From positions 1 through 5,032 of the forward strand of contig JAMONG010000289.1 in NCBI GenBank assembly GCA_027066595.1: a stretch of DNA of 5,032 bases. The letters run 5' to 3'. The notes below the pieces were generated by a model. It was not told the origin of the DNA. It saw only the letters and a list, made by a program, of their open reading frames with translations, and ran no database searches. Source of the DNA: Sulfurovum sp. GTDB lineage: Bacteria; Campylobacterota; Campylobacteria; Campylobacterales; Sulfurovaceae. The translations under genes were made by a program, and so were the position numbers. Shown piece after piece: positions 1 to 4,682 of the stretch (position 1 is its first letter; each line of letters begins with the position of its first letter).

Positions 1-684
1 CGAACTGCGCAAACCTTTAAAGATAAGATAGGTATCACAGGTGTGGTACTTTCTAAATTTGATGGAGATGGTAAAGGTGGGGTGGCACTTGGGTTGACTC
101 AGCAAGTAGGTGTACCTCTACGTTTCATCGGTAATGGTGAGAAGATGCCAGACTTAGAGCAGTTTATCTCAGACAGGATAGTAAGTCGTCTGATGGGTGC
201 AGGAGATGTAGAGGGTCTAGCAGAGAGAGCAGCCGCGACCATAGACCCTAAAGAAGCAAAAAGAATGACCCAAAAGATTAAAAAAGGGAAATTTAACTTC
301 AACGATTTTTTAGCCCAAATGGAGCAGATGAAAAAACTAGGAAGCATGAAGTCCATCATGGGGATGATTCCAGGTATGGGGAACATGGCAAAGCAACTGG
401 GTGATATGGATTTAGAAAACTCTGATGAAATTAGACAAATCAAAGCATTGGTGTCATCTATGACACCAAAAGAGAGAGAAAACCCTGAACTGCTTAACAA
501 CATGCGTAAACGCCGTTTAGCTGCAGGTGCTGGACTTGACCCTATGCATGTAAATCGTGTTTTAAAACAGTTTAAAAATGCTGCGAAGATGGCAAAAAAG
601 ATGTCTACTAAAGGTGGTATGAAACAAATGCAAGACATGATGGCAGGTATGCAAGGCGGTGGAATCCCAAATATTCCTCGCTAA
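1..684 (+). CDS. ffh: Signal recognition particle protein Ffh (SRP54), 3' part
   Basis: Ffh is the SRP GTPase that binds 4.5S RNA and the signal sequences of nascent membrane proteins and delivers ribosomes to FtsY at the inner membrane. The frame is open from base 1, so the 5' half lies outside; 227 residues are visible of a family length near 450. Residues 1-60 are the end of the G domain: the G4 box is SKFD (18-21), followed by GDGKGG, and GNGEKMPDLEQF (44-55) is the G5/closing-loop region. From about residue 95 comes the methionine-rich M domain, with MIPGMGNM (122-129), the RNA-binding helix motif RKRRLAAGAG (169-178), and a Met/Lys/Gly-rich tail ending in NIPR. G4 has Ser where many Ffh proteins have Thr, a tolerated variant. 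A Met/Val start at base 43 would be internal to the G domain and is not the true start. An independent transcript probably begins downstream for rpsP. Confidence 0.97.
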   Translation, partial: RTAQTFKDKIGITGVVLSKFDGDGKGGVALGLTQQVGVPLRFIGNGEKMPDLEQFISDRIVSRLMGAGDVEGLAERAAATIDPKEAKRMTQKIKKGKFNFNDFLAQMEQMKKLGSMKSIMGMIPGMGNMAKQLGDMDLENSDEIRQIKALVSSMTPKERENPELLNNMRKRRLAAGAGLDPMHVNRVLKQFKNAAKMAKKMSTKGGMKQMQDMMAGMQGGGIPNIPR

Positions 685-686
685 GA

Positions 687-697
687 ATCATTATGAT
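687..697 (+). other. Small perfect dyad just after ffh
   Basis: ATCAT-T-ATGAT forms a perfect 5-bp inverted repeat with a one-base centre, two bases after the ffh stop. It is AT-rich, too short and has too small a loop for a convincing intrinsic terminator, and no T-run follows directly. A T-rich stretch lies at 716-721. It could help end the ffh transcript, but chance is quite possible in such AT-rich sequence. Confidence 0.2.
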
Positions 698-730
698 ACG
701 TATAAGTTAATAAAATTTTTAGTCTTATTA

Positions 731-739
731 TGGTAAAAT
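731..739 (+). promoter_or_regulatory. Extended -10 promoter for the rpsP operon
   Basis: TGGTAAAAT reads as an extended -10 element: TG, one base, then TAAAAT at 734-739. It lies in an A/T-rich region with a T-run at 716-721 and no good -35 hexamer at the expected position, as is usual for housekeeping promoters in Campylobacterota. The predicted start is near 746, giving a leader of about 115 nt before rpsP. The promoter upstream of the membrane unit at 3112-3120 has the same architecture, which supports the call. No transcript data are available here. Confidence 0.6.
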
Positions 740-748
740 CGCGTTTCG

Positions 749-799
749 TTAAGCCTTGATGAGTGTTTTAGTCATTAAAAAGCAGTTGTCAGGACTTAA
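749..799 (+). promoter_or_regulatory. Stem-loop in the rpsP 5' leader
   Basis: TTAAGCCTTGA (749-759) pairs with TCAGGACTTAA (789-799): 11 positions with one C·A mismatch and one U·G pair, closing a loop of 29 nt. It would sit at the very 5' end of an mRNA starting near 746. No poly-U run follows the stem, so it does not look like an attenuator. Leaders of ribosomal-protein operons often carry autoregulatory structures, so a control site for the operon is a reasonable inference, but nothing here identifies the ligand. It could also simply stabilise the 5' end. Confidence 0.35.
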
Positions 800-829
800 T
801 CTATAGATACTTTATACCTCAAAGTGGTC

Positions 830-835
830 TATAAT
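830..835 (+). promoter_or_regulatory. Possible second, proximal -10 box for rpsP
   Basis: A perfect TATAAT lies 27 bases before the rpsP start codon. It would give a short leader of about 20 nt that still contains the ribosome binding site. It lacks the TGn extension seen in the other two promoters of the window, and there is no recognisable -35 at 807-812. In AT-rich sequence a bare TATAAT is weak evidence, so this is an alternative or secondary start at best. Confidence 0.3.
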
Positions 836-850
836 TAAAAGACATAATTC

Positions 851-856
851 AAAGGA
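851..856 (+). promoter_or_regulatory. Ribosome binding site of rpsP
   Basis: AAAGGA lies 6 nt before the ATG at 863. It is the best Shine-Dalgarno match in the operon and decides the start: the next in-frame ATG (869) would be 12 nt away. The genes downstream mostly lack such a site and are probably translationally coupled. Confidence 0.75.
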
Positions 857-862
857 CATAAC

Positions 863-1093
863 ATGACAATGATCAGAATGACAAGAATGGGTAGAAAAAA
901 GAAACCATTTTACAGAATCGTAGTAACAGACAGCAGAAAAAGAAGAGATGGTGGTTGGATCGAAGTAATCGGTAACTATAACCCAGTTTCTGTAAACAAA
1001 GATCTTACTTTAGACGAAGAAAGATTAAACTACTGGCTTTCAGTTGGTGCACAAATGAGCCCAACAGTTAAAAGACTAGCAGGTAAAAAATAG
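863..1093 (+). CDS. rpsP: 30S ribosomal protein S16
   Basis: S16 binds 16S rRNA in the 5'/central domain and is needed for 30S assembly. The 76-residue product has the usual family length. Its N-terminus carries the family signature: RMTRMGRKKKPFYRIVV at residues 5-21, then DSRKRRDGGWIEVIGNYNP at 23-41. The C-terminal part, ERLNYWLSVGAQMSPTVKRL (53-72), matches the helical end of S16. The start is fixed by the AAAGGA site 6 nt upstream. It is the first gene of the cluster; the KH-domain gene begins 3 nt after its stop. Transcription probably comes from the extended -10 promoter at 731-739 through a structured leader. Confidence 0.98.
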   Translation: MTMIRMTRMGRKKKPFYRIVVTDSRKRRDGGWIEVIGNYNPVSVNKDLTLDEERLNYWLSVGAQMSPTVKRLAGKK

Positions 1094-1096
1094 TCA

Positions 1097-1339
1097 ATGG
1101 TTACAGACTTCCTTCTCACCTATACCAAGCTTTTGGTAAACAACCCTGAAGATATCTCAGTAGAGATAACAGAGGGTGATGAGAGTTTCGATGAGATTAT
1201 CATCTTTGCAAATAGTGAAGATATTGGTAAGCTCATTGGTAAAAATGGAAGAATGATTAACTCTATTAAAACGGTAATCTCTGGTTGTAAAGCAAAAGGC
1301 GGTAAAAATTATCGCGTAAATGTTAAGCCAGCAGAGTAA
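1097..1339 (+). CDS. khpA: KH-domain RNA-binding protein (KhpA/YlqC family)
   Basis: This is a small single-KH-domain protein of 80 residues, the normal size for the family. The RNA-binding GXXG loop is visible as GKNG (residues 48-51) inside IGKLIGKNGRMINSIKTVIS, between an acidic strand-rich N-terminus and a final strand ending in NYRVNVKP. In Gram-positive bacteria KhpA partners with KhpB/Jag and binds many RNAs, affecting cell envelope genes and division; whether that holds in Campylobacterota is not shown here. It sits between rpsP and rimM in its conserved place, 3 nt after rpsP and 2 nt before rimM. No good Shine-Dalgarno site precedes it, so translation is probably coupled to rpsP. 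The family is certain from the loop and context; the cellular role is inferred. Confidence 0.92.
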   Translation: MVTDFLLTYTKLLVNNPEDISVEITEGDESFDEIIIFANSEDIGKLIGKNGRMINSIKTVISGCKAKGGKNYRVNVKPAE

Positions 1340-1341
1340 CC

Positions 1342-1869
1342 ATGTCAAATGACACTTCACTCATCGCTCAAATAGGGCGTACAATCGGCCTTTGGGGTGA
1401 CCTCAAATTTCACATTCATACAGATTTCCCAGAACAATTTAAAGTAGGTAATACCTATTCAAGTTCTCGTGGTGATTTAACTATCGCTGACATTAATTTT
1501 ACGCGTGGGATTGTTAAATTTAGAGGATATGAGAGTATTGATTCTGCAAAGAAATTAACCAATGTTAAAATCTTTTCTGATATTGAACAGACAAAAGAAA
1601 ATTGTGACCTTAAAGAGGGACAACATTTTTGGTTTGATATCATCGGATGTAGTGTAAAACAAGATGATGAAGTACTTGGTGAGGTAACAGACATACAACG
1701 TATGGCAGATACCGATTATCTTGTCATTAAAACAGATGAGAAGTTAGTAAAAGAAGACTTATCTAAAAGTTTTTTACTCCCATATATTGATCGTTATATC
1801 TTAAGCGTTGGATTAGAGGAAAAAATTGTCTATACAAAAGATGCTAAAGATATTTTAGTGGCTAGTTAA
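1342..1869 (+). CDS. rimM: 16S rRNA processing / 30S maturation factor RimM
   Basis: RimM binds S19 and helps mature the 30S head and process 16S rRNA. The 175-residue protein has the two-domain family layout. The N-terminal barrel begins with AQIGRTIGLWGDLKFHIHTD (9-28), matching the IGR-hG-hxGE(D)hK signature, and contains KFRGYESIDSAKKL (59-72). The C-terminal PRC-barrel starts near residue 96 (FWFDIIGCSV) and has GEVTDI (113-118) and the hallmark LLPYIDRYILSV (145-156). The start ATG follows the khpA stop by 2 nt, with only a weak AGAG (1333-1336) upstream, which suggests translational coupling. Pairing with S16 and TrmD genes is the classic arrangement and matches its role in small-subunit assembly. 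Nothing looks broken. Confidence 0.97.
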   Translation: MSNDTSLIAQIGRTIGLWGDLKFHIHTDFPEQFKVGNTYSSSRGDLTIADINFTRGIVKFRGYESIDSAKKLTNVKIFSDIEQTKENCDLKEGQHFWFDIIGCSVKQDDEVLGEVTDIQRMADTDYLVIKTDEKLVKEDLSKSFLLPYIDRYILSVGLEEKIVYTKDAKDILVAS

Positions 1870-1874
1870 TCTTT

Positions 1875-2570
1875 ATGCAATTCTCTTTTGTAACCCTTTT
1901 CCCCAATCTTATTAAAGGGTACTTCTCTGAAAGTATTTTAAAACGTGCAATCGAAGATAATAAAATATCCATAGACTTCTATAACCCTCGTGATTTTACT
2001 ACGGATAAACATAACCGTGTAGATGCACCGATGATAGGTGGTGGAGCAGGGATGCTTATGACCCCTCAACCTCTTATGGATGCATTGGCTAAAGTGAAAA
2101 TTGACTCACCTAAAGCACACGTGATTTTTCTTTCTCCTGTTGCCAAAACATTTACCCAAAATGATGCCAAACGTTTAGCGAAAAAAGAACATATTGTTTT
2201 TGTCTCTGGTAGATATGAAGGCATTGATGAAAGAGTGATAGAAACTCAGGCAGATGAACTCTTCTCTATAGGTGACTTTATATTAACAGGTGGAGAACTT
2301 GCAAGTATGGTAGTTTGTGATGCTATTAGCCGTAATGTTGAAGCGGTACTTGGTAATAGTGATTCCTTAAGTGTCGAGAGCTTTGAAGAATCGTTGTTAG
2401 AAGCACCTTCATTTACGAAACCTAAAAATTATGAAGGAAATGAAGTTGTTTCAGAGTTCTTAAAGGGTAATCATAGTAAAATCACGGACTTAAAAAGAGG
2501 GCTTGCTTTGTGTAAAACAAAGTATTTTCGCCCTGACTTATACAAAAAAGGTATAACACATGAGAAATAA
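1875..2570 (+). CDS. trmD: tRNA (guanine-37-N1) methyltransferase TrmD
   Basis: TrmD is the SPOUT-class enzyme that uses S-adenosylmethionine to make m1G37 in tRNAs with G36-G37, preventing +1 frameshifts. The 231 residues fit the family. Trefoil-knot motifs are in order: GGGAGMLM (55-62), LSP (86-88), GRYEGIDERV (112-121) and SIGDFILTGGE (131-141). Arg153 in DAISRNVEAVLG corresponds to the conserved Arg before the interdomain linker. The linker continues into SVESFEESLLEAPSFTKP, and the C-terminal domain has GNH (198-200) and a final Arg/Lys-rich helix. Two departures from the E. coli type are visible: the position of its catalytic Asp169 (…EDSF…) is Glu168 here, and IPGVLG reads VEAVLG. These may be lineage features. 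No Shine-Dalgarno site lies before the ATG, which is 5 nt after rimM. The 3' end overlaps rplS by 11 nt. Confidence 0.97.
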   Translation: MQFSFVTLFPNLIKGYFSESILKRAIEDNKISIDFYNPRDFTTDKHNRVDAPMIGGGAGMLMTPQPLMDALAKVKIDSPKAHVIFLSPVAKTFTQNDAKRLAKKEHIVFVSGRYEGIDERVIETQADELFSIGDFILTGGELASMVVCDAISRNVEAVLGNSDSLSVESFEESLLEAPSFTKPKNYEGNEVVSEFLKGNHSKITDLKRGLALCKTKYFRPDLYKKGITHEK

Positions 2571-2919
2571 ATATATTGAAAGCTTTGAACAAGCACAATT
2601 AGATAGTAGAAACGTTCCTGAATTTAGAGCAGGTGACACAGTAAGAGTAGCCGTTAGAATTAAAGAAGGTGAAAAAACAAGAGTACAAAACTATGAAGGT
2701 CTTTGTATTGCCATTCGTGGTCAAGGTACAGGACGTACTTTCAACGTAAGAAAAATGGGTGCAAACTCTGTTGGTGTTGAAAGAATTTTCCCACTTTACT
2801 CTGACTCAATCGAAAGCATTGAAGTACTTAGACGTGGTAGAATTAGAAGAGCTAAACTTTACTACCTTAGAGAACTCAAGGGTAAAGCAGCAAGAATCAA
2901 AGAACTCAGAAGAAAATAG
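2560..2919 (+). CDS. rplS: 50S ribosomal protein L19
   Basis: L19 lies at the 30S-50S interface and contributes to an intersubunit bridge. The 119-residue product has the family length. It shows FRAGDTVRVAVRIKEGEKTR (22-41), NYEGLCIAIRGQG (44-56), NVRKMGANSVGVERIFPLYS (62-81) and the basic end RRGRIRRAKLYYLRELKGKA (91-110). The ATG lies inside trmD, giving an 11-nt overlap in a different frame. AAAAGG at 2547-2551, 8 nt upstream, supports this start in addition to coupling with trmD. It is the last gene of the ribosomal/tRNA-modification run; a hairpin follows at 2936-2960 and the next gene has its own promoter. Confidence 0.98.
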   Translation: MRNKYIESFEQAQLDSRNVPEFRAGDTVRVAVRIKEGEKTRVQNYEGLCIAIRGQGTGRTFNVRKMGANSVGVERIFPLYSDSIESIEVLRRGRIRRAKLYYLRELKGKAARIKELRRK

Positions 2920-2935
2920 TTCTTTCATTCGGTTT

Positions 2936-2960
2936 GCACTCATCTTTGTCGGATGTGTGC
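2936..2960 (+). terminator. Hairpin after rplS, possible transcript 3' end
   Basis: GCACTCATC (2936-2944) pairs with GATGTGTGC (2952-2960): eight Watson-Crick pairs around one T·T mismatch, with a 7-nt loop. It starts 16 nt after the rplS stop, where the operon should end, and is GC-richer than its surroundings. No T-run follows (the next bases are AGTCACTTAC), so it is not a textbook intrinsic terminator. It may protect a 3' end trimmed back from a downstream stop, or act with Rho. Confidence 0.4.
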
Positions 2961-3111
2961 AGTCACTTACTTACCGTAAACTCCTTTACACAAACCCACA
3001 AATCTAAGTACAACCCAAACGAAATAATCTATTTTCTTAAAACAAATCTTTACTTTCTTTAAATAGCCTCTATTTTACATAGATATTATTTTCTTTACTT
3101 TTCAATAATAT
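2961..3111. other. Non-coding stretch before the membrane-protein unit
   Basis: This is the rest of the 229-nt gap between rplS and the membrane unit. It first runs through a C/A-rich stretch around 2975-3020 and then becomes strongly A/T-rich. TCTAT (3069-3073) and ATAGA (3079-3083) form a perfect 5-bp dyad with a 5-nt spacer, followed by a T-rich run to about 3102. That is either a weak terminator for the rplS transcript or part of the upstream promoter region. No open frame with a ribosome binding site or family likeness is present. Confidence 0.4.
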
Positions 3112-3120
3112 TGCTATAAT
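3112..3120 (+). promoter_or_regulatory. Extended -10 promoter of the membrane-protein unit
   Basis: TGCTATAAT is a perfect TGn extension plus consensus TATAAT (3115-3120). Upstream is T-rich sequence (3087-3102) without a clear -35, the pattern expected of housekeeping promoters in Campylobacterota. Transcription would begin near 3127, leaving a leader of about 22 nt that contains the AGGGA ribosome binding site. A perfect 11-bp dyad, CAATA-A-TATTG (3103-3113), overlaps the TG of the extended -10 and could be an operator, though AT-rich dyads occur by chance. Confidence 0.75.
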
Positions 3121-3138
3121 TACTTTTTAAATTCATCT

Positions 3139-3143
3139 AGGGA
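3139..3143 (+). promoter_or_regulatory. Ribosome binding site of the first membrane gene
   Basis: AGGGA lies 5 nt before the ATG at 3149. It supports this start and is the only strong site in the two-gene unit; the second gene has none. Confidence 0.7.
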
Positions 3144-3148
3144 TATTT

Positions 3149-3724
3149 ATGCTTACAACAATTAAAAACAAACTTATTTCACTTCTACAATTAATTCTTG
3201 TTATTATTTTCATTATTTTTGAAGAACTCATTTGGGAAGGGATTGCTAAGCCGATTTATGAGGTGATACATTCACTTAAAATTTTACAGAAGATAGAGGC
3301 AAAACTACAACATGCAAATGCTTCTGTGATTTTGGTTATTTTTGTTGTTTTATTGAGCATTGTTGAGGCTTTTGGTATTTATGCGGGGATGTTGTTTGTA
3401 AGTGGTCAGGTAGTACTTGGGTTATCTTTATATCTTTCTAAGATACCTATCGCGGCATTTACTTTTTGGCTCTTTAGGGTCACAGAAGATAAGCTTATGA
3501 CATTTGCTTGGTTTAAATGGCTCTATGAAAAGCTTTTAACTGCTATTGAGTGGCTAAAGTCACGTGAGATGTACGTGAAGACTATGGAGCGTTTAAAAGT
3601 AGTGAAAGAGGGTATCAAAAAAACGGTAAAAGCAGTAAAAGAGAGATATTTCTCTAAAGAGAGTCCTTTTATGACCAAGGTAAAAAGTCTCTACAGTACG
3701 ATTAAAGACTCATTGAAAAAATAG
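3149..3724 (+). CDS. Uncharacterised polytopic membrane protein A
   Basis: I do not recognise a named function. The 191-residue product has a hydrophobic segment at about 8-24, followed at once by FEELIWEGIAKPIYE (24-38), an amphipathic stretch to about 57, two or three further hydrophobic segments at about 58-76, 78-96 and 97-110, and then VTEDKLMTFAWFKWLYEKLL (111-130). Residues 131-191 are soluble, helical-looking and rich in Lys with alternating Glu. The layout (FEE-x-x-W near the N-terminus, a hydrophobic core, then an F/WF..LY block and a basic tail) resembles, from memory, unnamed membrane proteins of other Proteobacteria; I cannot verify that. There is no signal-peptide cleavage site, no catalytic motif and no transporter signature. 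The start is supported by AGGGA 5 nt upstream and a strong promoter. The gene is followed after 5 nt by a second membrane gene, so the two are probably co-translated and may act together. Confidence 0.88.
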   Translation: MLTTIKNKLISLLQLILVIIFIIFEELIWEGIAKPIYEVIHSLKILQKIEAKLQHANASVILVIFVVLLSIVEAFGIYAGMLFVSGQVVLGLSLYLSKIPIAAFTFWLFRVTEDKLMTFAWFKWLYEKLLTAIEWLKSREMYVKTMERLKVVKEGIKKTVKAVKERYFSKESPFMTKVKSLYSTIKDSLKK

Positions 3725-3729
3725 ATACG

Positions 3730-4650
3730 ATGCATAAACGTTTAGTATGGTGGGTTATCCCTCTTTTTATTGTGATAGTGGTTGTACTCTTTAGTGTAGA
3801 GGAGAGTCGTGCTTTTATTGTGGCTTTGGCATTGCGTATTTTTTTCTTTGTGAAGCACAATATTTTAGCATTACTTGCAGCTTTCTTTTTAGTCAAAGGA
3901 AAATTTATTTTGACTTTGTTTCTTAAAAAGATTGCATTTCTTTCAGCTACAGGGTTGAGTAAACGTTATCTTATAGAAAAGGTTATAAACAAAAATCTAA
4001 AAATTCACTTTTTAGACCATATAGCCGATGACATAAAACGATTAGTGGTGTATGTTAAAGAGCATTTTAAAGATTTCCCTATTGTTAAACAAATCATCAC
4101 TGGTTTAGCATTTTTAGGTTCTCTAGGTTTTGTAGGTAAGTTTATGGGTGGGATGCTAGCCATGAAAGTTTTTATAGCAAAGTTTTGGAGTTTTATATTA
4201 GCACTGGTATTGAAGTTTTCAACTGCGATTATTTACTTTTTTACAGACTATTTATGGGGCTCTTGGATTGCCCCACTTATAGAAATACTCATCTTCTCTT
4301 GGTTATTAGAATGGTTAGAGAAAGTGCCTTTTTTAAAGAAGTATATTACAAAAATATATACATTCTTTCTGACATTGTTTGAGTGGTTTGAAGAGCTTTT
4401 AGAGAAAGTATTTCATATTCCTGTGAAACGTTTTTTTACGTTTTTAGCCAAGCGTATTAAAAAACGTATCTATCAGTTTATAGGGTATACAAGGGTTTCT
4501 GCTTGGAAACGCTTACACGAAATTAGAGTATTAAATCCTAATAAGCACATAGGTTTGCTAGAAAAAAGAAAAGAAAGAAAAGTTTCAAAAAAGAAAAAGC
4601 ATTTCTCTTTACGTGAACAATTAGTAGAAAGAAGAAAAGCTAGAAGATAA
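3730..4650 (+). CDS. Uncharacterised polytopic membrane protein B with basic tail
   Basis: No named family is recognised. The 306-residue product starts with a membrane segment (about 6-22), further hydrophobic stretches at about 28-56 and 58-74, a more polar section (76-118, including FLDHIADDIKRLVVYVKEHF), then a glycine-rich segment at 121-145 (TGLAFLGSLGFVGKFMGGML), hydrophobic segments at about 148-171 and 180-194, and one at 206-222. FTDYLWGSWIAPLIEILIF (171-189) recalls the LIWEGIAKPIYEVI segment of the preceding protein. From residue 233 to the end, 27 of 74 residues are Lys or Arg against five Glu, ending in VERRKARR. Such a tail should stay in the cytoplasm and could contact nucleic acid, ribosomes or acidic lipid; that is inference. 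It starts 5 nt after gene A without a Shine-Dalgarno site, so it is probably coupled. Its stop is 2 bp from that of the convergent hugZ-like gene. Confidence 0.88.
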   Translation: MHKRLVWWVIPLFIVIVVVLFSVEESRAFIVALALRIFFFVKHNILALLAAFFLVKGKFILTLFLKKIAFLSATGLSKRYLIEKVINKNLKIHFLDHIADDIKRLVVYVKEHFKDFPIVKQIITGLAFLGSLGFVGKFMGGMLAMKVFIAKFWSFILALVLKFSTAIIYFFTDYLWGSWIAPLIEILIFSWLLEWLEKVPFLKKYITKIYTFFLTLFEWFEELLEKVFHIPVKRFFTFLAKRIKKRIYQFIGYTRVSAWKRLHEIRVLNPNKHIGLLEKRKERKVSKKKKHFSLREQLVERRKARR

Positions 4651-4682
4651 AGCTATTTATGCCCACTTCCAGCTGTTCTAGC
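4639..4682. repeat. Inverted repeat across the convergent gene junction
   Basis: GCTAGAA (4639-4645) and TTCTAGC (4676-4682) are a perfect 7-bp inverted repeat 30 nt apart; inside it AGCT (4651-4654) and AGCT (4671-4674) can pair as well. It covers the stops of both convergent genes, where a bidirectional terminator would be needed, but no T-run follows on either strand. The large loop makes a strong hairpin unlikely, so the call is tentative. Confidence 0.25.

Noticed and set aside
99..638. A 179-codon open frame on the minus strand opposite ffh
   Set aside because: It lies wholly antisense to the conserved Ffh M domain; its Cys/Ile/Phe/Ser-rich composition is that of a complement of Met/Lys-rich coding sequence, and it matches no family.
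759..806. A 15-codon frame in the rpsP leader (MSVLVIKKQLSGLNL), a possible leader peptide
   Set aside because: No Shine-Dalgarno site precedes its ATG, its composition has no run of a regulatory amino acid, and no terminator or antiterminator pair follows. A chance frame is more likely.
2759..3007. An 82-codon plus-strand frame running from inside rplS into the following gap
   Set aside because: Most of it overlaps L19 in another frame; it has no ribosome site, and its out-of-gene part has no recognisable features.
4558..4605. A/G-rich Lys/Arg-coding tracts near the end of the second membrane gene as phase-variable repeats
   Set aside because: The longest runs are about six A and are interrupted; Campylobacterota phase variation usually uses longer G/C or A/T homopolymers. 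Basic codons explain the tract.
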